A DNA stretch of 64,000 nucleotides from an uncultured Bacteroidales bacterium. Its GTDB lineage: Bacteria; Bacteroidota; Bacteroidia; Bacteroidales; Paludibacteraceae. A program made the translations under genes and the position numbers. Below are positions 50,401 through 60,337 of the stretch, piece after piece (positions within the stretch are counted from its first letter, which is position 1; the number at the start of each line of letters is the position of its first letter). The DNA is taken from contig CAMJDT010000001.1 in the NCBI GenBank assembly GCA_946404495.1, positions 25,962-89,961 of the forward strand, in the 5' to 3' direction. The notes below the pieces were generated by a model, which worked only from the letters and a program-made list of their open reading frames with translations, was not told the DNA's origin and made no database searches.

Positions 50401-53400
50401 CGAGTACCTGGAGTTCTGGCTGATGGATCCGCAGCTGACCAACTACGAGGGCTTCGACGGCGGTGACCTGTACATCGACCTCGGCGATATCAGCGAGGAT
50501 ATACTGCGCGACGGAAAGAAGAGCTTTGAGCACGGTCTGCCGCTCAACGAAGACGAGAGCACAGTCGAGGGAACCATTTGGGGCCGCGTGCCTCGCACGA
50601 CCTCGACGACGATCGCTTTCTCCAACGAGGCGGGTGCGAGAGAGAAACAAGACGTAGGTCTGAACGGTCTGAGTACGGAGATGGAGTACACCTACAGCTA
50701 CGACGGCAAGCGGCCGTACGGCGACTATGTGGATTCGCTAAGGACGATCGTGACCGACCCCGATGTGATTGCAAGATGGAACGCCGACCCCTTCTCGCCC
50801 TTCAACGACCCGGGCGGCGATAACTTCCACTACTACCGCGGCGAGGACTACGACCAGCAGGAGACGCCAATCCTGGTGCGCTACAAGCGCTACAACGGTA
50901 CGGAGGGCAACTCGCCGGAGTCGAGCGCGGGTTCGGACTACGGTCGCGCCTCCACCCTGACGCCTGATATCGAGGATATCAACAAGGATAACACGCTCAA
51001 TGAGTACGAGAAATACTACGAGTTCCACGTCAGCCTGCGTCCGGAAGACCTGTACGTAGGCAACCAGTGCATCGCCGAGGAGATGATCTCCAGCGTGACG
51101 CTCAAGAACGGCGAGCAGACACAAGTGAAGTGGTACCAGTTTAAGATACCTATTCACAACGACTCGATCGCGAAGAAGGTAGGTTCGATCCGTAACTTCA
51201 AGTCGATACGGTTCATGCGCATGTACATGACGGGCTGCGCCGACGAGACGCATATCCGTCTGGCAACGCTGGATCTGGTACGCGGCGACTGGCGCAGCTA
51301 CACGAAGGGTCTGCGGAAGGACTCCCTCACCAACCGCTGCAACCTACCCTCGCTCAACAACGCCTCGTTTGATCTGCAGGCTGTGAGCATCGAGGAGAAC
51401 GGCAGCCGTCAGCCGGTGAACTACATCTTGCCGCCGGGACTGTCGCGTCAGACCGACCCCGGGCAGGCTCAGCTCATCGCGCAGAACGAGCAGTCGATGG
51501 TCATCCGCGTGCATAACTTGCTCTATAACGACGCCCGCGCCGTGTATAAGAAGACCACCTTCGATATGCGTAACTACAAGCGCCTGCAGATGTTCGTACA
51601 CTGCGAGGCCAATGCCAACGACGCAACGCCGATCGAGGACGGCGACCTGAGTTGCTTCATAAGACTGGGTAGCGACATGGTCAATAACTACTACGAATAC
51701 GAGGTACCGCTGAAGCTGACGCCGGCAGGTGTCTATAACAACGACAACCAGAACGACCGGCAAATCGTCTGGCCGGACGAGAACTCGTTTGACATACTGC
51801 TGAGCGCGCTGACGAAGGCCAAGAACGACCGTAACTACGCGAAGCGCAGCGGCGATCAGAACGTAGGCAATACGATACCCTACGTGGTCTACGACACCGA
51901 CAACGGCTTCCCCGACAATAAGATCACCGTAATGGGTAATCCGACCCTGGAGGAAGTGGATAATATACTGATCGGTGTACGCAACCGCGGCCGGCATCAG
52001 TCGGATGGCGTGAACGGTGAGGTGTGGGTCAACGAGCTGAGACTGAGCGAATACAACGAGTCGGGCGGTGTGGCCGCGATGGCCAATGCCGCACTCGGCA
52101 TCAGCGATATCGCGCAAGTGAACGTAGCAGGCCACATCGAGACAGCCGGCTACGGAAGTATCGAGAGCAATGTGCTGAGCCGCAATATGGAGGACTACTA
52201 CCAGGTAGCCGTCAGCGCGGCCCTCGAGTTAGGACGACTCTTCCCCGAAAAAGCCCGCCTGCATATACCGCTCTACGCCAGCTATTCCAACGAGACGCGC
52301 TCGCCGCTGTACGACCCGCTCGACACCGACGTACGCCTCAAGGATAACCTCGAGACCTACCAGACCAAGGCCGAGAAAGACTCCGTCAAGACGATGTCGA
52401 ACACCGTGCAACAGGCTACCTCGTTCTCGGTGACCAACATGAAAGTGGATATCCACTCCAAGAAGCAGGATATGTTCTACGACCCGGCCAACTTCTCCAT
52501 CTCCGCCTCGTACAACGACCAGCGGTTGCACTCGCCCGAACTGGAGCAAGACCGCAGCACGGAGCACAGGGGATCGTTCCAATACTCCTTTAACTTCAAC
52601 CCCAAGCCCTGGGAGCCGTTTAAGAAAGTGGAGAAGGTGAAGAACGTGAAGGCACTGAGCGAATTCAATATCTTCTACCTGCCGCAGTCGTGGGGATTCA
52701 ATACCAACATGCGGCGAACGTTCACGCACCTGAAGATGCGCGACTTCAACCAGCCTACCGGTGAGGGAACGGACAAACTCGACATCACCTTCTCCAAGGA
52801 CTTCACCTGGGATCGTAACTTCGACTTCAAGTACGATCTGACGAAAAACATGAAGTTCACCTTCCAGACGGCAATGAACTCGACCGTAGACGAGGGTTAC
52901 TACACGCCGGAGATCATCCGCGACTATAGCATGACGAACGACGTATACGAGGCCTGGAAAGATACCATCAAGCGCTCGATGAAGACTTGGGGTACGCCGT
53001 ACACCTACTCGCAGGTGTTCACCGCGTCGTGGAACGTGCCGTTCAACCGCGTGCCGTACCTGGAGGCGCTGTCGGTGAATGCGTCGTACAACGCTACCTA
53101 CACCTGGAACCGTACCGTGCAGGCCGCCAACGCCACGACCAACTTGGGTAACACCGTCTCGTCCACGCGTGCATGGCAGGCCGACGGACAGCTCAACCTG
53201 GAGACCCTGTACGGCAAGTCGAAGTACTGGAAGAGCTTGAACCAACGCATGTCGGCCCGCAAGAACACGCGTCCCTTCAAGCCCAAGAACTACTCGCAGA
53301 CCGTGGACCTCACGGCCAATACGCCTGCCGAGATCAACCACCGGCTGGGATCGGAGACGCTGATCGTGACCGTGACGGACAGCGCGGGCAAGAGTGTGCC

Positions 53401-54946
53401 CTTTAAGTTCGCACCCGCCGGCAACGCCAAGATCACCGTGACGACCAAGACCAATGTGAAGGGTGCCGTGATTGCTATCACGACGCGCGACCCGAACCAA
53501 CGCACGCCGGCGGAGAAGGCGATGGATTTTGCCGCCTACTTCGGTACGATGATACGCCGCGTGCAGGTGACCTACCGTGCGACCAACTCGATGACCGTGC
53601 CGGGCTTCCAGCCCTTGGTAGGATTCATGGGACAGAAACGCATCGACGGCTACTACGCACCGGGCTTTGACTTCGCCTTCGGCGTATTCGACGACTCGTT
53701 TATCGACAAAGCCAAGTCACGCGGCTGGTTGTCGGGTTCGGACTCGATCGTCCAACCCGCCCTCTCGGCGCGCACGGCCGACTTCGACTATAAGGTATCG
53801 CTCGAGCCCTTCCCGGGATTCAAGATCCAGCTCAACGGTAAGCGTTACGAGGCAGAGAGCACGTCGGTCATCTACAGCTACGACCAGATGCAGTACAACC
53901 GCACGGGTTCGTTTAATATCACGACGCTCGCGCTGACGACCGCCTTTACCAAGATCGGCGACGCGGAGACCAACTTCCACTCCAATGACTTCGTCACCTT
54001 CCTCGAGAACCGCGATATCATGCGACAGCGCGTACAGCAACGCTACGAGAACGTATCGTACCCTGTCGGCGGATTCATCCCCGTAGGACTGCAGGGACAG
54101 AAGTACAACGCCGCCAACGGAGGCGTGAGCCGTAACTCGGCCGATGTGCTGGTGCCCGCCTTCCTGGCGACCTACCTCGGCAGAGATATCAACAAGGCGA
54201 ACTATAATCCGTTCCTGGGCCTCTTGCAGGCACTGCCGAACTGGAACGTGACCTTCGACGGCTTGGGACGCTTGCCGTGGATCAAGGACCACTTTAAGTC
54301 GGTCAACCTCACGCACGCCTACACCTGTAAGTACGCCATCGGTTCGTACGGCACCTTCTCCACCTGGATGAGCGCCGACAAAAACGATCCCACGATCGGT
54401 TTCACCCGCGACGTAGTGAGCGGCAACCCCGTGCCCTCGTCGTCGTACGACATCGCATCGATCAGCATCACCGAGGCGTTCTCACCGCTGATCGGACTGA
54501 ACATGACGATGAAGAACTCGCTGATGCTCAAGTTTGAGTACCGCAAGCAAAGGAACCTGACGATGAACATCACCTCCGTGCAACTCACCGAAGGTCACAC
54601 CAACGAGTTCGTCATCGGCGCCGGCTATACCATCAAGGATCTGAGCTTCACCGCCAAGACCAAGAACGGCGGACAGAAGAAGGTGTCGAACGATCTGAAA
54701 CTCAACGTCGATGTATCGTATAAGAATATTATGACACTGCTGAGAAAGGTGGAGGAAGACCTGACGCAGGCCTCGAACGGCAATAAGGTGTTCACGCTGA
54801 AGATCTCGGCCGACTACGTGCTGTCGCAGAAGATCAACCTGCAACTCTTCTACGACCACCAGGGAACTATTCCGCTTATCTCGTCGTCCTACCCCGTCAA
54901 GGCGGACAACGTCGGATTGAACATTAAAATTATGCTAACGCGATGA
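47408..54946 (+). CDS. sprA: T9SS outer membrane translocon protein SprA/Sov
   Basis: 2512 aa; LNLSFYPKERGPYNISA, YIDDFENTKTSIDV, ETLYGKSKYWKSLN; located after ruvA. TTG start. Confidence 0.95.
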   Translation: MQRIRYIIVLVLLVFCAGARAQVVEGDSVHVEPQGQMIEHPRSGYEMDNYDQLSQPKTNLDLEQPDNMQTTVEYDPLTGYYVLRTKMGDVDVVTPYMMTESEYKQYSEQQLMQKYRQQKLSEVEHDNEKKFDITDMKFNIGPADKIFGPGGVQLKLQGSAELLFGFKHQFVDNPSLTERARNNNIFDFDEKIQANVQGSVGQKLKFNLAYNTEASFSFDQQNIKLSYKGQEDDILQSIEAGNVSLDLNSSLIRGSQALFGVKADLKFGKLKVQALISQQNSEAQTVGSEGGAQMTKFEIEADQYDENKHFFLGYFFRDSYEKSMESLPYVASGVTINRIEVWVTNKRGNYEQARNLVAFSDLGENSSKHIHGNTAFTTTGYPRPDNRANTLYDQIKDVPEVRDLQQVNAYLQSMESSWGIVGGEDYEKVESARMLNSGEYSLNSALGYISLKTALNQDEVLAVAYEYTAGGQVYQVGEFSTDITDSTTQRAKAPTLILKLLRSSNNAPHGYNAARPTDKYGTWDLMMKNIYNLGASTMSSDKFELYVMYRNDSIGTTLQYLPEGPVKGTQLLRVLGLDRLDSKNNPNPDGRFDYIEGYTALSSSGRIIFPVLEPFGSYLAQKLGSDKSLADKYCFQELYDSTLIVAQEMSEKNKFRLKGRYKGTNGSEIRLNAMNVPRGSVTVTAGGATLTENVDYTVDYAMGVVTILNQSILESGTNVQVKLENQSTFSMQRKGLYGTHLEYQFNKDFMIGGSLMYLHEKALTTKVNSGSEPLSNLVWGLNLNYRTEMQWLSNAIDQIPWIDAKAPSTFQISAEFAQLVPGHTREVGKLGTAYIDDFENTKTSIDVHYPGYWQLSSTPTVPNGSAIDAKRPFLADGQKSNVAAYNRNRALLCWYTVDPIFGHPQTNTPKHIKDDPNLMSDHRTRIVYQQEIYPNKEVLANEDTRMTILNLSFYPKERGPYNISASEINSQGELTNPRQRWGGMMRKLDNTDFEKANIEYLEFWLMDPQLTNYEGFDGGDLYIDLGDISEDILRDGKKSFEHGLPLNEDESTVEGTIWGRVPRTTSTTIAFSNEAGAREKQDVGLNGLSTEMEYTYSYDGKRPYGDYVDSLRTIVTDPDVIARWNADPFSPFNDPGGDNFHYYRGEDYDQQETPILVRYKRYNGTEGNSPESSAGSDYGRASTLTPDIEDINKDNTLNEYEKYYEFHVSLRPEDLYVGNQCIAEEMISSVTLKNGEQTQVKWYQFKIPIHNDSIAKKVGSIRNFKSIRFMRMYMTGCADETHIRLATLDLVRGDWRSYTKGLRKDSLTNRCNLPSLNNASFDLQAVSIEENGSRQPVNYILPPGLSRQTDPGQAQLIAQNEQSMVIRVHNLLYNDARAVYKKTTFDMRNYKRLQMFVHCEANANDATPIEDGDLSCFIRLGSDMVNNYYEYEVPLKLTPAGVYNNDNQNDRQIVWPDENSFDILLSALTKAKNDRNYAKRSGDQNVGNTIPYVVYDTDNGFPDNKITVMGNPTLEEVDNILIGVRNRGRHQSDGVNGEVWVNELRLSEYNESGGVAAMANAALGISDIAQVNVAGHIETAGYGSIESNVLSRNMEDYYQVAVSAALELGRLFPEKARLHIPLYASYSNETRSPLYDPLDTDVRLKDNLETYQTKAEKDSVKTMSNTVQQATSFSVTNMKVDIHSKKQDMFYDPANFSISASYNDQRLHSPELEQDRSTEHRGSFQYSFNFNPKPWEPFKKVEKVKNVKALSEFNIFYLPQSWGFNTNMRRTFTHLKMRDFNQPTGEGTDKLDITFSKDFTWDRNFDFKYDLTKNMKFTFQTAMNSTVDEGYYTPEIIRDYSMTNDVYEAWKDTIKRSMKTWGTPYTYSQVFTASWNVPFNRVPYLEALSVNASYNATYTWNRTVQAANATTNLGNTVSSTRAWQADGQLNLETLYGKSKYWKSLNQRMSARKNTRPFKPKNYSQTVDLTANTPAEINHRLGSETLIVTVTDSAGKSVPFKFAPAGNAKITVTTKTNVKGAVIAITTRDPNQRTPAEKAMDFAAYFGTMIRRVQVTYRATNSMTVPGFQPLVGFMGQKRIDGYYAPGFDFAFGVFDDSFIDKAKSRGWLSGSDSIVQPALSARTADFDYKVSLEPFPGFKIQLNGKRYEAESTSVIYSYDQMQYNRTGSFNITTLALTTAFTKIGDAETNFHSNDFVTFLENRDIMRQRVQQRYENVSYPVGGFIPVGLQGQKYNAANGGVSRNSADVLVPAFLATYLGRDINKANYNPFLGLLQALPNWNVTFDGLGRLPWIKDHFKSVNLTHAYTCKYAIGSYGTFSTWMSADKNDPTIGFTRDVVSGNPVPSSSYDIASISITEAFSPLIGLNMTMKNSLMLKFEYRKQRNLTMNITSVQLTEGHTNEFVIGAGYTIKDLSFTAKTKNGGQKKVSNDLKLNVDVSYKNIMTLLRKVEEDLTQASNGNKVFTLKISADYVLSQKINLQLFYDHQGTIPLISSSYPVKADNVGLNIKIMLTR

Positions 54947-55464
54947 GATTGGCAATTATAGGTCCGGAGAGTACGGGTAAGACGACCTTGGCACGGCATT
55001 TGGCGGCGCGGTGCGGTGCTACGTGGGTAGCGGAGTACGCCCGCGGGTATGTGGAGCAGTTGGGGCGCGAGTACACGTACGACGATGTCCTATCGATTGC
55101 CCGTCACCAACTGGACGAGCTACGCTATCCCTATGCGGGCGATGTCATCTTCGATACCGAAATGATCATCACGAAAGTGTGGCTCATGCATAAGTACGGC
55201 TCCTGCCCCGCGTGGATCGACGAGGCGATAAAGGCCTATCCGATGGACAGATACCTGCTACTCTACCCCGATATCGCGTGGAAAGAAGACCCCGTTCGCG
55301 AGAACGGGGATATACGGGAGGAGCTGTTCCGCAGATACGAAGCTGAGATTCGCCGTACGCGCGTACCTTACTCTATCGTACGCGCACGCGAGCGGGCGTT
55401 ACTGCTTGAAGAGCAGCCGGAACGCATCGGTGACCTTCTTGACCGCCTGCACTTCGATATGTAA
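54943..55464 (+). CDS. NadR-like AAA ATPase/ribosylnicotinamide kinase domain protein
   Basis: MRLAIIGPESTGKTTLARHLAARCGATWVAEYARGYVEQ. Confidence 0.85.
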   Translation: MRLAIIGPESTGKTTLARHLAARCGATWVAEYARGYVEQLGREYTYDDVLSIARHQLDELRYPYAGDVIFDTEMIITKVWLMHKYGSCPAWIDEAIKAYPMDRYLLLYPDIAWKEDPVRENGDIREELFRRYEAEIRRTRVPYSIVRARERALLLEEQPERIGDLLDRLHFDM

Positions 55465-56754
55465 TCCCTCTTTCTGATAGGCCTGAGCGGCCGGAATCAG
55501 GATACGTCGGAAGCCGAGTTTCTCGGCTTCCCGGATTCGTTGGTCGATCCGGTTGACGGGACGTATCTCGCCTGCGAGGCCCACTTCGCCGGTGAGGCAG
55601 GTGGAGGCATCGAGGGCGATGTCCATATTAGACGAGAGGACGGCCGCGAGCACGGCGAGGTCGATTGCGGGGTCGTTGACACGCAGTCCGCCTGCGATAT
55701 TGAGGAAGACATCCTTCTGCAGCAGCTTGAATCCGACGCGTTTCTCCAGCACGGCGAGCAGCATATTGAGCCGGCGTGCATCGAAGCCTGTGGACGAACG
55801 CTGGGGGGTGCCGTAGGCGGCAGATGACACGAGCGCCTGCACCTCGATGAGCAGCGGACGTACGCCCTCTACGGCGGCCGCGATCGCGATACCGCTGAGT
55901 CCGTCGCGCTGCGTGGAGAGCAAGAGCTCGGAGGGATTACTTACCTCACGGAGCCCGTCGTTCTGCATCGAGAAGATACCGATCTCGGAGGTCGAACCGA
56001 AGCGGTTCTTCTGCGCACGGAGGATGCGGTAGAGGTAATGCTGGTCGCCCTCGAACTGGAGGACGGTGTCGACCATATGTTCCAGTACCTTCGGTCCGGC
56101 GAGCGAACCCTCCTTATTGATATGACCTACGATGAGGAAGGGGATATTGCGTTCCTTGGCATATTGCAGGATGCGTGCGGCGCACTCCTTGACCTGGGTC
56201 AGCGAACCGATCGTGGCCTCTACGGCGTCGGTCTGGATCGTCTGAATCGAGTCGATGACGACGAGGTCGGGTTGAAGTTCGGTGGTCTCAGCGAGAATAT
56301 TCTCCAGCGAGGTGTCGGCGATGAGGTAGAGGCTGTCGGGACTGCCGGCGAGTCGTTCGGCACGCAACTTGAGCTGACGAAGGCTCTCCTCGCCCGAGGC
56401 ATAGAGGGTACGGCGAGAGGTCATCCGCATCAGCACCTGCAGGGCGAGGGTCGACTTACCGATACCAGGTTCGCCGCCGAGCAGCACCAGGCTTCCGGGC
56501 ACGAGGCCGCCGCCGAGTACGCGGTTGAGTTCCGCACACTGCATATCGATACGGCTGTCCTCTTGCACTTCTATTTCGTGCAATCGCACGGGTTTGCCGG
56601 CTTCCCCTTTCACCTTTAACCTTTCACCTTTCACCTTTACCTCGATCTCCTCCTCGTAGGTACCCCACTCCCCGCAGACGGGGCAACGGCCTAAGAGCTG
56701 CGGCGCTTTGGCACCGCAGTTGGAGCAGACATATTGAACGGAAGGTTTGGCCAT
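55399..56754 (-). CDS. radA: DNA repair protein RadA
   Basis: YVCSNCGAKAPQLLGRCPVCGEWGT zinc finger, GGEPGIGKSTLALQ, KNRFGSTSEIGIF. Confidence 0.97.
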   Translation of the reverse strand: MAKPSVQYVCSNCGAKAPQLLGRCPVCGEWGTYEEEIEVKVKGERLKVKGEAGKPVRLHEIEVQEDSRIDMQCAELNRVLGGGLVPGSLVLLGGEPGIGKSTLALQVLMRMTSRRTLYASGEESLRQLKLRAERLAGSPDSLYLIADTSLENILAETTELQPDLVVIDSIQTIQTDAVEATIGSLTQVKECAARILQYAKERNIPFLIVGHINKEGSLAGPKVLEHMVDTVLQFEGDQHYLYRILRAQKNRFGSTSEIGIFSMQNDGLREVSNPSELLLSTQRDGLSGIAIAAAVEGVRPLLIEVQALVSSAAYGTPQRSSTGFDARRLNMLLAVLEKRVGFKLLQKDVFLNIAGGLRVNDPAIDLAVLAAVLSSNMDIALDASTCLTGEVGLAGEIRPVNRIDQRIREAEKLGFRRILIPAAQAYQKEGLHIEVQAVKKVTDAFRLLFKQ

Positions 56755-57536
56755 CAGAAGGCGTAGGATTGACGTTCGACAGCGAGTTCGGTAGCGGGGA
56801 ACTCCTCCAGTGCCTCACGGAGGAAGACGTTATGATCGTTCTCGCGGGAGGAGTAGTGTCCGATGATGAGTCGTCCGGCCTCGGCGAGGCGTGCGATACG
56901 ACCGGCCTGACGCGCAGTGGAGTGCATCGTAGCCTGACAGCGGCTCTCCCACTCGTCGGTAAACGTAGCCTCGTGGAAGAGAACATCTACGCCCTGAATC
57001 TGCTCGATGATCTTCTCCGTATACATCGTGTCGGATACGTAGGCGTAACGCTTGCGGGGTTCGCTGTCGCGGTGATGTTCGTAGAAGAGGAATCCGCAAG
57101 CAGGCACGGTGTGCTTGAGCGGGATCGACTCTACGGTGACGGTGCGGTCGGAGAAGACGACCTCGCGGTGACGGGGGTTGATGGTGTGGAAGACGAGCTC
57201 GTAGCGCAGGTTCTGGCAGTGATAGTCAAGCAGCGGACGCAGCGTCTTCTCCAGATCACCGTGCGCGTAGATATGCAGGGGCTGCGTGCGATTCATCATA
57301 TCGAAGGTGGAGATGAGTCCGATGAGCCCGAAGCAGTGGTCGCCGTGCAGGTGGGAGATAAAGATGGAGTAGAGGCGCGACACTTTGACTCCCATTTGGC
57401 GCATCGTCAGTTGGGCACCCTCGCCGCAGTCGATCATAAACGACTTATCGCCGAGGTTCAGTATCTGGCAGGCCGGCGTGTTCTGCCAAGTCGGCAGCGC
57501 CGATCCCGCTCCTAATATCGTCAGTGTCGCGTTCAT
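56754..57536 (-). CDS. rnz: Ribonuclease Z
   Basis: MNATLTILGAGSALPT, FISHLHGDHCFGLIGL, DTMYTEKI, HEATF, GHYSSR. Confidence 0.95.
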   Translation of the reverse strand: MNATLTILGAGSALPTWQNTPACQILNLGDKSFMIDCGEGAQLTMRQMGVKVSRLYSIFISHLHGDHCFGLIGLISTFDMMNRTQPLHIYAHGDLEKTLRPLLDYHCQNLRYELVFHTINPRHREVVFSDRTVTVESIPLKHTVPACGFLFYEHHRDSEPRKRYAYVSDTMYTEKIIEQIQGVDVLFHEATFTDEWESRCQATMHSTARQAGRIARLAEAGRLIIGHYSSRENDHNVFLREALEEFPATELAVERQSYAF

Positions 57537-59515
57537 TTCAATTTCTCGAGGGTTTCTTGGCCAAGGCGGGTCTTGCGGTCAATGTGTTCGAGGACGGCTT
57601 GCACGAAGGGGTTCTCGTCGAAGGAGCCGCGTACGTTGTGGAAGTCGGCCTGCCGTTGCTCGGCATTGCCGTCCACGCCGAAACCGGTCTGCGAGTTGAG
57701 GTCAAACTCCTTCTTGGCATCCTCATAGACCATTTGGTCAAGGTCTACGACGGCTTTCTGCCAGCAGGTGACCATATCGCGTACTTGCTGCAGCGAAGCT
57801 TCCTCCACGGGACAGTTCCACAGTTCGGCCAGTTTCTCCGCCGCCCAAGACCACTCGTAGGAGTAGTAGTTGGCGTGCAGTTCGCCGAAGCGTGCCTCGA
57901 TATCCTGCCAGCTCATGTCGTTGTGCTCGATATCGTCCATCAGGCGCGACACCTCGGTGCGGGGAGCGAGCAGTCCGGCCAGGTCGACCCAGTCGCCCGT
58001 ACCGATCTCGCTATCGGGCTTGAGGATACGGTGCAGGTTGGTCTCGACGCTCTCGCCCTTGGTCCATTCGTCTTTATTGAGACGCGAGATGAGCGAGTTG
58101 CCGAGGAACTTGGTGATGCCCAAGGTGTAGTACTCGATACCGTGCTCGAGCGCCGAGCGGCGTATCTTGCAGTGATTCCACTCAAAGAGGTCGTAGGAGG
58201 GATGATCCTTCATCAGTTGCTTCAGTATCTCGCGTCCCTTCCACATCTTCTGCACGGTGTGCGGCGAGAGGAGGTTGAAGTTAATGCGGTCGATCTTATG
58301 CGAGTCGCGACGGTTGTCGCGTTTGGGCCATTTCTGCGCGTCGCGGATCGTACCGACGGTACGCAGGTTAGCGCCGGGCACGAGGTAGGACTCACTCTGA
58401 TTCTCGATGAGGTAGGAGAAGGGCATATCGGCCGTGTCGGCGTGATGCGTGTGGCGTCCCATTACGAGTGAGAAGGCACCGATACGGCTCGGCCAGAGCA
58501 GGTAAGAGTCGCTCGTAGTCTTGGCACCGCGTTCGGCCAGCCCCTGATGGATCGGACCGAGTTTATACATATGGTTCGACTGGTTGGAACCCGAACCTGC
58601 ATTCAGGAACGAGAACATACCCGCGATGAGCAGCGTCGACTTATGGTGCGTCACGGTGTAAGGGCCGGCGAAGATAGCGGCCGCCTCGCCGTGCATCCCC
58701 TGACAGTTGCTGAAGAAGAGGCTGTCGCCGGCGGAGTAATGCTTGTCGAAGATGCAACCCTGACCGACGAAGCACTTATCGACGATCGTCGAGTCACTGA
58801 TCTCTACGCCGGAGGCGATGATGAAGTCGGTGCACTTGACGCCGGAACCCAAAAGAACGGGAGCCTCGCGGTTGGAGCAGATCGTACCGTTCTTGAGGCG
58901 CGAGGTACCGGTGATGCGGGCGCAGTCGCCGACGCGAACGTTCTTGATACTGCCGGTATTGAGGATGCAAACATCCTCGCCTATCTCGCCGTAGTCGGAG
59001 GCTACCGAGTCGGCGTAGGCATCGATCATGCGGTCAAGTTTCTCCACCAACACCGTGCGGTGACGGTACAGCGTCAGGATATAGGCCAGGGAGGCCGAGA
59101 GATGGTCGTAGATCGGGATCTCGCGTCCCCCACCCTCGTTCATCACCGACACGCGTACGCCGTTACCGAACCTGGTCGTGCCATCGACGAGGATGGCGTT
59201 GACGTTCTCGATGCAGGTGTTGCGACCGATGCGGTAGTTAGCGATGTAGTTATGGATATTCCATAGATGGCAATCGTCGCCTACCTCGCAGTTGTGCAGG
59301 CGGGCGTGGGCGATACCTGAGTGGATCTTGAGTCCGCCGGGCAGATCAAACTCGCGGCGGAACACGCCCAGCCGGATCGGTCCCGAGAAGTGGGCATCGA
59401 TGACGTACTCAGCATCGAATCCGTCGCGTACGAGGACGTTGTCCCAGCTATCGGCCGTGCATCCCTGTTCGCGCAGTTGGCGTTCCTCTTGAGCGGTAAG
59501 GTGTCTGTAGTCCAT
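57533..59515 (-). CDS. DUF4954 family protein (left-handed beta-helix-like)
   Basis: MDYRHLTAQEERQLREQGCTADSWDNVLVRDGF; hexapeptide-like repeats. Confidence 0.85.
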   Translation of the reverse strand: MDYRHLTAQEERQLREQGCTADSWDNVLVRDGFDAEYVIDAHFSGPIRLGVFRREFDLPGGLKIHSGIAHARLHNCEVGDDCHLWNIHNYIANYRIGRNTCIENVNAILVDGTTRFGNGVRVSVMNEGGGREIPIYDHLSASLAYILTLYRHRTVLVEKLDRMIDAYADSVASDYGEIGEDVCILNTGSIKNVRVGDCARITGTSRLKNGTICSNREAPVLLGSGVKCTDFIIASGVEISDSTIVDKCFVGQGCIFDKHYSAGDSLFFSNCQGMHGEAAAIFAGPYTVTHHKSTLLIAGMFSFLNAGSGSNQSNHMYKLGPIHQGLAERGAKTTSDSYLLWPSRIGAFSLVMGRHTHHADTADMPFSYLIENQSESYLVPGANLRTVGTIRDAQKWPKRDNRRDSHKIDRINFNLLSPHTVQKMWKGREILKQLMKDHPSYDLFEWNHCKIRRSALEHGIEYYTLGITKFLGNSLISRLNKDEWTKGESVETNLHRILKPDSEIGTGDWVDLAGLLAPRTEVSRLMDDIEHNDMSWQDIEARFGELHANYYSYEWSWAAEKLAELWNCPVEEASLQQVRDMVTCWQKAVVDLDQMVYEDAKKEFDLNSQTGFGVDGNAEQRQADFHNVRGSFDENPFVQAVLEHIDRKTRLGQETLEKLK

Positions 59516-59526
59516 AGTTGAGTGGA

Positions 59527-60324
59527 TTAACCTTTCCTCACGTCCAAGTAGACGCGCGTGAAGATGTTCTTGGTGTATTGCGGGAAGTCGGTCTGCTGCA
59601 GCCAGCTATAGTAACCCGGGTCGCGGCGGAAGACATCCTCCAGGCGCAGGCCTTTGTACTTACCGAAGTTGAAGATCTCCTTATTGTCCTTATCGTATCC
59701 GATACGTCCGGCAAAGTCGGCATTGCGGGTGCTGCCCTGCGTGTAGTCGTGCAGCTCGGTGACGGTCATCGGCAGGTCGTCGTAACGCTCCAATTGGGCC
59801 AAGAGTACCTCATAGGTCGCCATCGTATCCGCATTGGCAGAGTGCGCACCCTCGAGGTTCTTGCCGCAGTAGAACTTATACGCCGCCGTGAGGTTGCGGG
59901 GTTCGTGCTTCTGGAAGATGGTGAAGGCGTCGATCATCTTGCTCTTCTTCAGGTCGATGTCGGCACCTGCACGCAGGAACTCCTCCGCCAGGAGGGGTAC
60001 GTCGTAGTGATTGGAGTTATAGCCCGCTATATCGGCATCGCGGAACACCTCCACGAGCTGCGAAGAGAGTTCCTTGAAGGTAGGACAGTCTTTCACGTCC
60101 TCGTCCTTGATACCGTGTATATTGGAGGCTTCCTCGGGGATATGCATCGTCACCTCCTGACCCAACAATAGCTGGGTAGGACGGATACGGAGGCATGCAT
60201 CCAGCGCCTTGCCGTCGGGGTAGACCTTGTAGTAACTGATCTCCACTACGCGGTCCGTACCGATATTGAGTCCTGTGGTCTCCAGATCAAAGAAGACCAG
60301 AGGTCGTTCCAGTTTCAGTTTCAT
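59527..60324 (-). CDS. 3'-5' exonuclease (DEDDh)
   Basis: RPLVFFDLETTGLNIGTDRVVEIS, GYNSNHYDVPLL, HSANADTMATYEVL. Confidence 0.93.
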   Translation of the reverse strand: MKLKLERPLVFFDLETTGLNIGTDRVVEISYYKVYPDGKALDACLRIRPTQLLLGQEVTMHIPEEASNIHGIKDEDVKDCPTFKELSSQLVEVFRDADIAGYNSNHYDVPLLAEEFLRAGADIDLKKSKMIDAFTIFQKHEPRNLTAAYKFYCGKNLEGAHSANADTMATYEVLLAQLERYDDLPMTVTELHDYTQGSTRNADFAGRIGYDKDNKEIFNFGKYKGLRLEDVFRRDPGYYSWLQQTDFPQYTKNIFTRVYLDVRKG

Positions 60325-60337
60325 TGTACCTTAGTTT

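Noticed and set aside
49214-50650. 478-aa minus ORF (and 52229-53500) opposite sprA
   Set aside because: Shadow ORFs of the sprA reading frame.
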